Positions 33,901 to 48,900 of a DNA stretch of 64,000 nucleotides are shown here, piece by piece. How positions within the stretch are numbered: the stretch's first letter is position 1; each line of letters starts with the position of its first letter. The position numbers and the translations under genes were made by a program. Where the stretch lies: the NCBI GenBank assembly GCA_930367205.1, contig OV884011.1, positions 39,569,754 to 39,633,753 of the forward strand, in the 5' to 3' direction. The stretch comes from Acanthosoma haemorrhoidale. Taxonomy: Eukaryota > Arthropoda > Insecta > Hemiptera > Acanthosomatidae. The notes below the pieces were generated by a model. The model saw only the letters and a program-made list of their open reading frames with translations. It ran no database searches and had not been told where the DNA came from.

Positions 33901-36900
33901 CATTGGCTCGGTTTGTGATGTTTAAGGTTGAACAGTATTTAGAGGTTCGAAAGAATTCGTAACCTGGGTTATAGTTTGTGGTACTCTTCTGGGTCGACAG
34001 TGTCTTTTGGGCTGGTGGTATCCCTCGGTAGTTTCCGTTTCGGTATCAGGGCCGGCGGGGTAGTCAGAAATGTCATATGCAATGTCCATTTGTGTGCCAG
34101 AAGATTTTCTGGGGCCTTTACGGGTAGGCATTGTCTCTGTAGGTTCATGCGATGCATGCTCAGTTGGGGGGGAAAGCAATGTTTCACTTAGTATTTCCAA
34201 GAAGTACTTACAATTTTCCCATAATGCTGCTCCTATCTTCACGGGGATCCCTGATTCACCGAGTTCACTGAATAACAGAAAGCTGTGTAACTAGAGCTCC
34301 TTCCTCAACGAGTGATAGCTGAGGACTGGCTGGTCCTAACGAATGCCCCAAAACGGGCCGCTTAGATAGGCAGGCCAGCAGTGGTGGGGGGTTCCCCCAC
34401 CTGAGGCTGTTTTGTACACTAGTTTCCCCCTCTCTTAACTGATGATTAAGGTTTTTATTATAAAAATTTGGAATCATAGGTAGATATTTTGTGGACCGAG
34501 AAGAGGGTAACTTCTAATTATTCGTGATAAAGAGGTTGACACAACAATCACTTATTCATCATTCAAAACTTAAGAATATACATCTAATACCAGTTTACTC
34601 TGTCCCATGGCTCTAACAGCACTCAGCTTCTGAGTTCTGATTGACTAATAGGCTGGTCCTCAACAATAGATTTGTTGGCTCGATAATTGATTAGACTTAT
34701 ATATTATTTATTTTTTTCTAAAAAACAATATTTTCTGAAACTGTCTTTAAAAAAAAAGAAAAGAAAAAAAAAGGAATATTCCTTACAATATATTATTCTA
34801 ATATTTCTTTTTATGTATATGTTTTAATTATATATTTTTTCATATAATTTAAAAAACTTTATATTTATAACTTTAACGTTATCTCAGGGTTCTGTTAATA
34901 ACATATTAGGAAACTTCTGGCAAAAGGAATATTGGTTTTATTTACACAAATTGAATATATAAAAATTGATATACAAAAAATAAATACGTACGTAATCAAA
35001 GTATAATACTAAAACTAAATTTACGTAATTATACTGGCCAGTATTCTTTGTGTTGGTATCTTCGTTGTTCATCTTCTAATGCTTGATCTGAATCGTCTTA
35101 CTTGCGCGTCCGTTGTCCTCATGCTGAGTGAAAGTGAAGATGTCTCTTCTGATTCTACCTGGTCGGGTACCTCCTCTACTCGTTCCTGACGAAAGAATGA
35201 ATGTTTTTGTCCTCATGCCGGTTTTTCTGTACCTACCACTGCCTTCTTGACTCTTGATCTCTTTGGTTGTTCGGATATTTATACTTTGCTTAATTTACGT
35301 AGTTTATAAAATAAATGTTTATATTAATTATGATATTATTTTTATTACAATTATTAATAATTATTATGACGACGATAAAACACGTTCATACTTTCATAGA
35401 AATGAATCACTGATCGTTATTACGTTATTCAATGCTCGCTAATTCCGAGTTTATTTAAACAAACACCATTAAAAATCATCATTTTAAAATATTACAACAA
35501 TATATATTTTTAATGTTACCTCAGTTGAATAACTTTGAAGGGATAATTCAACAGCTATAAAATTATCTAATAAATTAAAATAATCACTACAATTTTGTTG
35601 ATATTATTCGTTAGTGATTTTTAAAATGCATTACTAATTTGAAATTCCAACTTTATTTAAATAAAAACTCTTCACATTAATGTTCTTTATTAAGATAATA
35701 CTTTTTCGACAGCTCTAAAATATCATTTTACCATTACCTGATTTAATTGTGTGTCGCATGTGTGGTTCACCTGAATTGTGCATTGAATGATACGTTGGTC
35801 AATCATAAGCTTACCAGAGTTTATTTCATCTGTGATATCAACAAACTACCATCATACCATTATTTTTATTGGTTAAGGAGAACTTTACTTTTAAAATATT
35901 CTGACAGTCTTGGACATTTTGCTGGCACCTTTTTTCTTATATTATTTTATTATTATATATTTATGACAGGAGTGTAATTATTGTTCATTTAGTTGAGCAT
36001 TTTCATGCAAACAAATTACTGTTTGTTGTTGTACTGTGGAGAGATCAAGAGAAAAACTGGTCTTTTAAATCAACTGGATTGCTGTTTTTTTATAAACGTA
36101 TTGTTTGTCAACAAATATCTAAACGTACATGCACTGATGAGAATAAACCAAATGAAGATTATAAGGAAAGTTAAGAGATGACTTTTAAATGTTTAAACAA
36201 AATAGTGTGCTTTATTTTGACTCTGCTATCATAGAATTATCTGTCTTTTTTTATATTAATTAATTTTTTTAATTGTGTTCATATACATTAAATTTTAAAA
36301 AATAATAGAATATTTTTATCACAACTGGATGAAAATTACTTAGTTAACATTCAAACAAATAAATTCTTTGGTTGCAAACATCAATTTATGAAATTTTACT
36401 ATTAAAAATAACTCCAAAGAATTGGATTGAATGAATTCTATGATTTAATAATACTGAGTTCATTCCTTTTGTAATCCTGAAGTGAATTATTTTTTAAACT
36501 ATGTATTAATTAATAAATTATAAAATTAATATAGTATATATTTATCATATCTATGTATAAATTTATTGTGAATATTGAATTGAATTTCTTAAAGTTTAAT
36601 AAAACTGAAAACTTAAACTGTTCTTTATTTTTTTGTAGTACAAAATATATACAGACAGATTCCTGCGGCATTATGAAATTTGACTTCTGTTATTTTTTTT
36701 AATTTGATTTGGAAAATTCTGAATTTGACTTGGAAATCGTTGGGAAAATTAAGTTGTCGCAATGATAGAGATATCAAATACCTTTTCCTCCAAACTAAAT
36801 TTGCACAGGTATATTTTAACAACTTGTGCTAAACAAAAAGCTTAGTTGGACCTTCTCATTTATTTCTACCCCTTCTTACATTTTAAACCCAACACTATTC

Positions 36901-39900
36901 TAAATTCATATCTATTCCCATAAAATTTTCTGGAAATCCTGCTCTGTAAATTATAAAGTAGACCTAGGGGGTTTCACCCTCGAGATTTAACACCCATTTT
37001 AATTAACGTATTAAATATAATTAACAATACTTAATGCATTAAGTCTAGTTAACTATAATTAATGAGTTAAATATAATTACCTAATTGAATATAATTATCT
37101 AGTACAACTTTATTGTTTTCAAGATTATAACAATCCCTATGCTTTTACCCTTCTAACATTTTCCGGATATTTTTATCAAGCAATAAATAGAAGGTGGAGC
37201 AGAAATTCAACAAAGCAAAAAATAAATGAAATTTTCAAATTAAAGTACTATTTTGCCTTTTATTTCTTTTGAGGTTTTGTATTGATTGTATAATTAGGTA
37301 AGGATAATGCTGTAAATGAATAACTTAGTTTGTCTATCTAAAATCATGCCATTTAGTTTTTATATTAAGAAAATTTTGTTATCAAGAGATATAGCCCCAG
37401 GATAAAGATCTTATTATTGTTCATATTAAATTTGGTACAATACTTTTAGAATCTTTGAAAAAATATTTTGGGGGCTGTTCCCTTGAAATTTTGTTGTCTA
37501 ACCCTCTCAATTTTTATATTTTGTCAGATTAAAACAAGAGTAGGCTTGAATACTGTTGTGTCCTCAAGAAAAATTCTTTACTGCTTGCATTAATATAGTG
37601 CATTATTTCAGAAAAAACAAAGCTCAAGATCCTGTAATAGTAGTTGATGGTATAAGTATAATATACCAGCTATACTTGGGTAAGAACCTTTCTTGTTTGT
37701 ATGGAGGACAATTGAAAGAATATAAGGAACATTTGGAATTCTTCATTGAAAATTTTAAGAAAGTAGACGTAGTTCTGGTGTTTTATTTTGATGGTCTAAA
37801 TGTTCAGTTTAACAAAGAAGGTTGGATAAGTAAGAGTAAAACACGCATGGAGTCTGTAAATAAACTATACGATAACATCGAAATGGGCAACAGCTGCACT
37901 AACATACACAATATAAAACCAAGGAACCTATGGGCAGTTACGATGTTTGTGCTAAAAGAAAAGGGATGTGAGGTATGTATTAGCCTTATATTCGTATTAT
38001 GTATGTATTAACCTGGGTACTTACTGTTTAGGCCAGAGAAAATTTGGGAAAAAAATAATGTAAATATATAAATGGACATATATTTAAGATTAAAACTTTA
38101 AATGTAAGTAATGAAATGTATTTTATTGTTTCTTAACAGCTATCTTATTTTTGTATACATCAACTTAAGGAAAAAATTGTTTGTAAAACTAAAAATTTGA
38201 AGTAGTAAATAAGGTAGAGTGAGCTCTGGACACAAAGATCATACTTTATGCTTAAGGGAACGAGGCTTTGGGGCCAGTGCTTTAGCTTAGACAGTGTTGA
38301 CAGTTTGCGGCTATATGAGGCTGTTCCCCTCGGAACATGTCACCAGTGATCAACTTAGTACCGTTGGCTTACCAACTTATTAGTGCCGTCTTGGACAATG
38401 TCAATACTCTTCTTGACTCTTTCGAACGGACCTTTCCATTGACATCACTACCCTGAGGTTTTCTTTCAACTTTCCAAGAACGTGAATATAAAACTGTATT
38501 CCTTTATTCACTCAACCTTGTTTAATCCGTATTTATTTTTCATTACGGCTATTTATAGTAATAGAAATTATGATTTCAGAATTAAAGGAGTAATTACCTA
38601 GCTAAATTTTAACTTTAGCACTACTATTTTGTATAATTTTGTTTAATAAACTGTATTGGAATATGGCATAAATTCAGACTTTGCTGTTTTTTTATTTGTT
38701 TGTTTTACATCTGTTATATTATTTTGTTCAGTTCATTTTTATGCCATAGAACCCACCTGAGTTTAAGATATTACTTAGAGGTTTTTAATTTTTTACGGAT
38801 AACTCAGCTTAAGCACTTACTCCTAACAAATATCTATGAATTTTCTGGTGAGTACACACCATGAACCTGAGTCTGAGTCCGGAAAAAATTCCCCGCCGAC
38901 TAGTGATCCAGCTGCCAAATCCTGCAACCAGTTAAAAGTACAGGGGGCAGCACAGTTAACATATTTCCCACCTAAACGGTGGTTATTAATGGTTTCAAAT
39001 GTATCCACATAGTATAATTGTTTAGCACAGAATGACAGTCAACAATAAAAAGTTTACTTGAGGGTATATTTATGTTCAATATGGATAATTATGTAAATAA
39101 AGTCAGATTCTAATATCTAAGAATTCCTCTGCACTTGGCTTAATGTGATAGCAGTTAGTACCTGACTTTGCAAATTTCTATTTGCAATGAGTAACAATAT
39201 ATTATTCTAATATTTGCTATTTATTAATATTACTTTAATTATATATTTTTTCATATAATAAAAAAAAAACTTTATATTTATAACTTTAACGTTATATCAG
39301 GGTTCTGTTAATAATTATATAGGAAACTTCTGGCAAAAGGAATATTGGTTTTATTTACACACATTTAATATATAAAAATTTATATACAAATAAAAATACT
39401 ATTAAAACTAACATTAAAAATGGTACCTTGTAATTATTCGTAACTTTATACTAATACTGGCCAGTGCTTCTTTGTGGATAATCTTCGTTGGTCGTCTTCT
39501 TCTTCTTCTATTGCGTGATTCGGTTCATCTTTCTGGCGCGTCCTTTGTCTTCATGCCGAGTGAAAGTGATGCACCATGAGGCGGTAGCGTGGGTTGGCTA
39601 CCTGGGCTTGCGTGTCTCCTGCCTCTTCGGTCCCAGATATAAGAATGTCCTTTTTCGAACTCAAGCGGATCTTTATATTACCTACCGCTGCCTTCTTGAC
39701 TTTCAACTGGTTATTTAATACCAGTTGTTTCGGATATTTATTACTTTGCTTAAATTAGAAGTTTATATAATAAATGTTTATATTAAATATGATATTATTT
39801 TTATTTCAATTATTAATAATTAATATGACGACAATAAAAACGTTCATACTTTCAAAGACATAAACCACGGATCGTTATTAATTTCTTCAATGCTTGCTTT

Positions 39901-42900
39901 TTCCGAGATTATTTAAACAAACACCATTAAAAATCGTCATTTTAAAATATCACAACAATATAATATAATGATAATGCAATTTCATGCAGACCTTTGATGG
40001 TTTGATGTTATGAACTTTAAATCAGATTTTGTAAAACCAATTTCAACAAAGAAACCGTGCAAATAATACCTTTTGTAAAGATCAAAAGGTCTGAGTTGAG
40101 GCGGCTAACAACGATCAGAAAATTTACGTAAAACATTTAGTTTGCTAAAAGTTTAGTAATGTTTAATTGTTTTTATTTTATTTTTTAGATTAAATTTTCA
40201 ATCGATGAGTGTGATAGGGAAATAGCTATGTATGCTAAAGAAAAACAATGCATGGGAATACTTGCTACTGATACAGATTTTATAATTTATGATACTGTGA
40301 AGACATACACAAGCTATGGTATGAATCTTGTCCAAATGACCTTTAAAATGTTCGATAAAACCAAAATGTGCGAGAAGCTAATGCTTAAAGCATCTGAGCT
40401 GCCAATCTTTGCAAGTTTGGTGGGTAATGACTACATATCTGTAAATGATTTAAAAGTAAGTATGTAGAACTGTTGTATATATTTTAATACTTTCTTTATG
40501 AGTACTTAAAAATATAATACTGTAAATCAAAAATTTAAATCAAATTTGATGAATTATACTATTAAGTGTTTCATTACGGCTGCAAAAAAGTTCAAGAAAT
40601 TATTAGAATAGCTATCAAGACTCAATCGATAATAGTCCACTAAAGGTCTAACAGATTGTTTAGTGTTACCTACCCAATAAGTAAATACTCGGTAATTAAT
40701 TAATTAATTAATGACCCTTCATCATTTTTCATGCAGCTTGTTTTTATTTACTTTATTATCTTTACTTATTTCATCTTGGGAGCATCAAGTAAAAATCCAT
40801 GCAAAATGTCATCCTTCTGTATGACATTGCAAACAATTTTGATGGCTGTTTTAATTACATTTTATAATTACAGTCAAAAGAGAGCTTTTTCTTAAAAAAT
40901 GCTGTGTTTCCAAGGGAATCAAATAAATGTTTATTTTGCAGACATCAATGAGTTTGTCTATAATGTTCTATTTCTTCAACAGAAAATTAATTTTGTTATG
41001 AATACAATATTACTAAAAGTAATGTTTATCTTTTCAGCTCTTCCAGGCTAAGCTTCAGAAAAGCTATCAAAGTAATTTGAAAGTAAAGTATTATAATGTA
41101 GCAGGGTATATAAGGAAACTTAATTTGAAAATTCCCAATGGTATTGTATCATATAAAGATATTAAAAAGATCGCAAGGTACGTTTTTCATGATGAACGAA
41201 AATCCGAGCTGGTTTTAAAAAGTTTAGAGTTTTACAATACCAAGCGACATGAACATAATGGTAAGTAATAATTCAATAAGACATTCGGGTACTATATTAT
41301 ACTTAGACCATCCCCGTAGCATAGTGGTTAAAATACTGACTTCAATTTGTGGAAGACTGTATGTGACTTCTATTAGATTTCTGGCTTCCCAAGGAATTTT
41401 TCTTAAGAAGATGGATCTGTTATATATTTAAGTTCACACAGCCTCGTGAATTTAAATAAGTAATTGTTGTGTGTATAGAAATACTAAGTATTGTGTATGT
41501 ATGGCAGTGGACCCTCAGGGGTGGGGGGGCATGGGCCCTTGATTTCTTTGGCCTAGTGGGTTGGTGGAAACTGTTGTGAACATATGTGGACATAACATAT
41601 CTCAGTGTACCCATAAAGTTAATTACAGTGTGACAATCTTGTTAAATGCATTTCATTTACTATCTTTACTGCCTCTCTTCCCAATATAAAACAGTGGCAA
41701 CGAGGGAAAAAAATAAGTCAAAGTCGTTTCATGCTGTGTCGGGTAATAAAAGTTATTAGTAATAGAAAATAAAAATGTTTAATTAGTTAAAGTGTCGGAT
41801 TTCAATGGATGTTGGTGAAAATTAAAAACTGTCTTCCAGCTAAGAGTTTGAAGATCACGTGGAGAGGAAAACCAAGCCACGCCTTATATAGTTCCACAAG
41901 GAGCCACAGGAAGGTCAGTATGTATGTATACAATTGTGTTAGAAGGTTATTCTTAAAGTGTTACTGAGAGTCCAAATACAAGTCAACCGCCTACAATGTC
42001 GTCGGTTCAAAATCTAAACCTGCAATCCCCATCCTCGATTTAAATGCAGAGGATATAGACTCATATTTACAAAGATTAAAAATGTTTTTACATTGGCTAA
42101 GGTGGATGCCAATCAACAAGCAAGTTTGTTATGTGTGGTGTTACTGGGAGAAGTCTTTAAAATTAAAAAATGTAATATCTCCAAAAACGATAACTGGGGT
42201 CACTTTTTAGAATGTAGAACTTGTTTATAAGAATATTATGTACCAGTAAAAATTGTCATGTCAACGAAGAAAATAGTGGTACAGTGTCTGAGATTAGGTC
42301 ACATAACAATTATCAGCAGACAATTTTCAGCCAGTCAATAATAATAGTCGTCAACAAAAGCCGCCACCAAGTCAATGTCGGCAGTCTGCAGTGGTCTACA
42401 ATGGAGGGAACCCGAAGAACGACAAGAAAAGATGTGCACAGTGTATGGTCAAGCACAATGTAGTCATGCCCAGCTTCAAAGTGGAAGGGTTTTAGGTGTG
42501 AAGAAGTGGGGCACACAAGTGCGTGTTTCTCAAAACCAGGCGAGGTAGTGACAATAAATTCAGTATGTGGTGTGTTAAACAAGCAAGTGGAGTTTAAAAA
42601 TTTAGTTAACAATATGTTATATGTTCAAATGGATGTAAATGTTCACAATGTGAAATTTATGGTTGATATTGGGTCTTCTAAAACCTTAATAGATCATGAG
42701 TTGTTTGTAAAATGTATTTCAGGGGTTGCCTTGTTAGAGCTTCCTATACAATTATCCACTGCAAACGGTTCAGAGTTGCCTATTTGGGGATATTTTCTGG
42801 CTTAAATTAGGATTCATAAAACAAAGCCTTTTTTGTCCTTATTGCTGGCAAAACTATCTGTTAATAAAGCTATTATTGGGAAAAATTGGTTCAATATAGC

Positions 42901-45900
42901 CTGCCCTTTTTGGCAACAAAAGTTTGATGGTCTAAATATCAATAACAATGAGTTGTCAGTTGGTACATCTAATAGTCTCAATAGACAGGAAAGTATAAAC
43001 AATTTTGTAGTCAAGTATCCGCAAAAAACTTCATGGGGAAAAACTGATTTAAGATTTTGAAGTCAATTTAAAATTATATCCTAAGGCAAAGCCAGTATTT
43101 TCAAAAGTTAAGACAGCAAGACATAGATAAATTGAAAAGGCTAAGAGTCTGAGGATATTTGTAAAGTCAATTTTAGAATGGGGGGCTAGTACTCTGGTCG
43201 TGGTACATAAGAAACAATGTCAGTTACGACTGTGCTGATTTAAAAAAGTCTGTAAACCCTCAGATAGAAGTGAATCAATATCCTCTACCTAGAATGGACA
43301 AATTCTTCAATAAATTTTGGATTATAATACAGTTTTTTGCGAGTTAGATTTAAATAATGCTTATTTACAGCTAGAAGTTGAAGAAAACAGTGGAGAATTG
43401 TTAATGGTAAATTAGGTGTGTGGGTTATATTGTTACAAATGATTAGTTTTTGGTTTATTGTCAAGTCCAGTAATTTTTCAAATGGTTTTAGATAAAATTA
43501 TCGAAGATATTACGAATTGCTCAGCTTATTTGGATATCTGGAATGGGGGATGTTGTGGCCACCTCTTAATTATGAATAATTATAAGTTCCTCTCTTCTCG
43601 TATCTATGTCATCAAATGAATATCAAAAAATATGTATCTATGTTTCAATATGTTGATAAAGGTTATGACGTCAGTGGGAGTGGGGGGGTTGAGCTAGTGG
43701 GGAGAACAGCCGCAGATGGGAACCCATCCCTACCACAGCTGTCCGCCTATATAAGAAACCAGACTAAACCGAATTAGTATAATGAACCGGACCATCACTT
43801 GGAACACTCTCTCCTCTCTCTGCACTGGCGCTTGCTGCTCTACTCTAAACCATGGTCTTTTCATTCCACTACCTCTGCATCTCTCTCTCCTAACCTCGCT
43901 ATGTTTTAGTCCGGTGTTGTCAGACCCCACACCTTCCTAGTGGGAATCTCTGCCTTCGTCTCGCTAAAACTAGCACCTCCTTGGGAGAGACCTCTCCCTC
44001 ACGCACGATGGTACCATGGCCCTACAAACTTTACCTAGTAGCGTCTCCCATGGCAATCCAGTCTGCTTCTCTCTGGTTCACACTCACCTTTGGGATCCGG
44101 ACAGTTTTCGCCTACCCTTAGATACCGAGTGTGAATTTGTGGTCATTCCAAGACCATATAATCTACCTATAAACCTACCCTGTACCTCTTCTCCTGAACA
44201 TAGTGCTTTGGCGGGGCACACACCTTCTAAAGATCTTATGGAGTCAGATCAAAGCGAATTAGGCTGCCCGCCAACTAGGTCGGCAGCCAGGGTAAAAGTC
44301 CGTAGGTCCAACCGCTCTATCTCTTTCTGGGCACTCGCCGGACGGCAGCTAAAAGGTTGTAGTGACCCTAGCCCGCAGTGGGCGTCTCCTCCCCACTTTA
44401 GGGATACTCAGTCATCTGAGCCGGACAGGGGGTCTTAAAGGGAAGATTGTATGAAAATCTTGAATTTCTTGTATTCAAATTTAGAACAGTATAATGTAAA
44501 AATAAATCTAGATAAAAGTCTGTTTGGAGTAGTCTGTAGAGTGTTAGGGTTTTCACTTATCTGTGGCTGGCAAACAACCGTCAAAAGATTAAATAGGAAA
44601 AAATTGCTAATAGTCCAGTACCAACAAATGTCACTCAAGCCAAGTCATATATATCTATGTTGTAATTTTATAGAAATTTGATTCAAATTAGTCCTGATAT
44701 TTTAGAATCACTGTATAAGTTGCTGAGAAAAGATGAACCTTATGATTGTTCTGCTAAATGTGAGTTATTGTTTAAAAAGTACAAGTATCTTGTAATACTT
44801 GTAAATTTCTTCTACCTTGGTCCGTGCATAAGAGTGGTTAAGTAAGTGATAGTCTTGGTCAGTGAATATTGTCTTTTCAAAAAAAAAAAAAAAAGCATCT
44901 GTATAAAATTATTATGTGTTAGTACTTGTTTTGAAGTTATGAATTTAAGAAATAAAATGTCTTGTCTCTCCACAAAGTTTAAACTTTGTTAAAAAAAAAT
45001 TATTACTAGCTAAAATAGTAACTAAAACAACATACTTTTTGTATCTTATTTGTCTTAAACCATGAGGAAAAAATCTGAACTTTGCATCTTCTATATTACA
45101 GGTTCTGAGCTGCGACGTTGATGCAAATATGAGTGAAACCTTTTTCATATTTAATTTGCTATTGAATTTTATCCAACCCATATTTGCATATTTCATGGTA
45201 AAAATATACTTTTGCTATTTTAGATTGTATGGTTTTGACTTGAAATGGATATACAAAACATGATCATCCTGTTTCTGTTTAAAAGTACAGTCTTTGGGAT
45301 TGGTGACAAATCATTTCATACACTGTTACAATTGATTTTTGATAAGAAATGAAATGTCAATATTATTAAAATAATTTACAATTTGTCACATTTTGTGTTA
45401 ATTTAGTTAATAATAATATTTCATTATTGGTGTTACAAATTATTTTTGTGTAGCTTTTGAAGAAGAAAATATAACAGACAACAATTGGCGCTCTATCATT
45501 AAGCTTTTCTATGAAGAATTGTGTGATGGTGATTTGTATGGTATTGTTGCAAAATCATGTTATCAGGAATCAATGTCTTTAGACGATTTCCGTCATGGAA
45601 GAAGTTCCAATTTTCCTCCTGCTACAAATGTAAGAAATAATATTTTTCATTAGCACCACTACAACATTTTCTTTTTTCAGCTAAAATTTTATCCACTTGC
45701 TCATAAGGAGCAAAGTGATGTTGATTAAAAGTTAACAATGGTTAATAATTTATTATACAAGGTTTCATTATTTAAGATGATTCTATTGATTGCTTCTAGT
45801 TCATATTTAGGGCTATATAAATATTCAAACTAACATAAGTGGTTATAGAAAACTTATTAAATATTTAGCTAATTATGGTAAACAATGATATATAATAAAG

Positions 45901-48900
45901 TGATTATTTTATGAGTGGTGCTGGATGGATTTTTTCAACTCAAAGTCATCTTGGTCTCTCCTTAAGTTGCCCCAGGAGCAGACTGCTTTTCTCCTTTCTG
46001 CACCACTGTTTCCTCTGTATTATTCTCTCTGTACACTGCAATCAACAGCAAATGAACTAAGCATGAATGCACTCAATTTATACCTTCCTTATACCTAAAA
46101 TTGCTTCACCTCAATCGACTCAATTTTTATCACCAATTCTCTTACCTAGAACAAACCAAAATTAACTTGATTTCTAATATTGATTTCTAATTAACTTGAT
46201 TTCTAAAATTAACTCATTTCTAATAAATACATTTTAATTGATATTAAAAATACCATTACACTATAATTATTGTTTTAATCCTCAGTCTCACGTTTAAAAA
46301 TATTTATTATTTAACGGAACGATAAAATTTATGCAATTAGGCATGGTTGGAAAAAATTTTAATTCTGATAAATTAATGGTATCATTGAAACATGGTGTTT
46401 TTTGATAATGTGTATTTTAAAACTGACCTGGTTTTTAATTGCTATGCTTATTTAAGACGAGATATCAAATGAGGTATTTTGCTAAATGTGCACTGCTCCA
46501 CCAAAAAAGTATCGCACTTAAGAATATTGATTTTTTTTTGTTTTGTCATATTTTTTAATTAGATTGTATATTTATCATTTTTAAAGAACTTTGATAGGAA
46601 AGAATTGATATGAAATCAGAGAGATTTGTGTTATTCCTGCTAATTCTTAAGCTTCAATAATTTATTCCTCTTTTGTTAATGTAAGTTAACATCAACATCA
46701 TGAGCTTTTTATCTCATTAAACAAATTTATTCTCACATTCGTGTTTGTGATTCCTTTCAAATACAATAGTTTGTTATTATTCCAAAACGGCTATTACTAC
46801 CAAACATGGAGCCTGTGCTAGGATATTTGATTGCCACCTTGTCTGTACAGTTGTAAAAGTATGGGTTTAATTGAATAAACACTAACCATCAATCACTTAT
46901 ACTGTAGAACCCAGCAGAAGGGTGGGTGTTATGATGCCAGCTTGACTCCTCTAGCCGCCGTACCATTATGGATTCTGCCCTTATAATATTTGTAATAGTT
47001 TAGAAATGAATTAAATACAATATGTTTGACTGGGATTGATAATTAGGCCCACTTTTCGTTTGCATAAAAAGGCATAATCGAGGCAGGTAGATAAAAAACC
47101 ATTTATTTAATCTTTCCTTAATAATTAAAAACTCTTAGGTCCAGCTACTGGCATGATAAAAAATTATTATAAATGATGTGCTTGAGAAATAAAAAACAAT
47201 ATATATGAAGAGCTAGGGACATTTTAACTTTTATTAGGTAAAAAAAAATTATAGATTTATAAAAAGAACCCAATAGCCAAATTTGTTGTGTTCTGATTTA
47301 TTTTTTATACAAATTTCACAGCTTTTACAAAACTTTTTGTTGTTTTTCGTTAAATTTTTGGCTGCGTAGAGTGGGCATGGTTGGTGGTCGTCTGCATTTG
47401 TCTTAATTCCATTATGGTACAGGTTTTCATGTGTTTTTTTTAAGTTTCATTCGATAATTAAATTATTTTTGATTTTTTTTATCTCCTCATAGTATATTTT
47501 GTGGTTTTCAAATATTTTCCTTTTGTTATTTTGTACTTCTTCATTTTTATTTTTAACTGTTGTAATATCTTCCAGTTTAATGAAGTTCACAACTTTTAAT
47601 TGTTCATCTGTATTTTTATCCGATTATAATAGTGGATTTCTGCTTAGACGGTCTGCTTCCAAATTTGTGTTTCCTGGGGCATATTTTATTTTACTTTCGT
47701 ATTGCAATAGATAATATAATAGATAAAGCTCTTCATCAGTTCTAGATTTCAGATTCATGTTTTCTAGCGGTTTGTTGTCAGTATAAACTGTAAATGATTA
47801 GCTAGTATCTCACTGCTTCTTTGATAGCTAAACCTTTTAAGTAAGTATTTGCTTTTTTGTCTTCTGGGCTTCAATTAATTTTTTTGAAAAGTAAGCCACT
47901 GGTTTTTCTTTTCCACAACAGGTTGTGTCTGTTTCAAAATGGCTCCAACACCTTCCAAAGAAGCATCTCTATAAATATTAATTGGTAAATCTTAATCAAA
48001 ATTTTCTAGAACTGGTTGGGAGCATAGCAGGTTTTTTCTCATCTCAAATGCTTTTTGGCATTTATCAGACCAAACAAATTTTTGATTTTTATTCAGTAAA
48101 TTATGTAATGGGTCTAGTATTATTGCACTCCTTGGCATATACACATGGGACAAATTTATTTTCCCTAGAAATTGTTTTATATTCTTCTGAGTTTTTTGTA
48201 ACAGGAAAATTCTTTATTGAAATAAGATTATCTTTTACTGGTCTGATAAAATTATTTTGTATTATATGACCCAGGATTTTACTAAGTCTGATGCAAGTGT
48301 GCATTTTGTCAATTTTAACCTGAATCTTCTTTTTTGATTGCTTCCAGCAGCTGTGTTAGATGATTAATGTTTTAGAAAATATAAGAATGTCATCTATATA
48401 ATTAGTAGCCAAATCAGTAAGTTTATACTTACTCAATATATTACTTACCTAATATCCTCTGAAAAGTTCCTGGTGAGGTCTTAAGTCCAAAAGGTAGGCA
48501 GGCCCATTGGAAATGTCCTTCATGTGTTACAAATCCTTTTTCCTATCGTTGATTCGTAGAGGAATTGACCAAAAAGCAGAGTTTATATCCAGGGTTGAAA
48601 AAAAAATTGCAATTCCTTGTCTTTATCATTAGGGTTTCAATTAACGGAAATGGTTAAGCTTGAGGCACTACTATTTTATTCAAGTCTCTGAAGTCTATGC
48701 ATAGTCTGATTTTTTTGTTTTCTTCTTTTTTAAATGGAAAAGTAACAGAAGCCGCAGATGAGTATAGGATTCTTCTAACAGCTTATTATCAAGTAATTTT
48801 GCTATTTGTTCTTCTATCTCTTTTTTATTTTCTACAGTGCATCTGTCAGGCTACAATATTTGTCCACTAATAAGTCTATCATCGCTTCATATCCATTTAC

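Larger units (their letters stand above)
31826..34480 (-). mobile_element. Jockey-clade LINE, degraded, antisense in copy-B intron 1
   Basis: On the minus strand it reads a 5' UTR (34480-34243), ORF1 and ORF2 with endonuclease, linker and the beginning of RT. The RT stops at about 31855, where an unrelated LTR begins, so the rest of RT and the LINE 3' end are missing. Multiple stops and frameshifts lie in ORF2. Confidence 0.8.

Noticed and set aside
44016..44438. A 140-codon open stretch on the + strand
   Set aside because: It lies inside a solo LTR, is not preserved in the related LTR at 31285-31855 and shows no domain; it looks like chance in GC-richer DNA.
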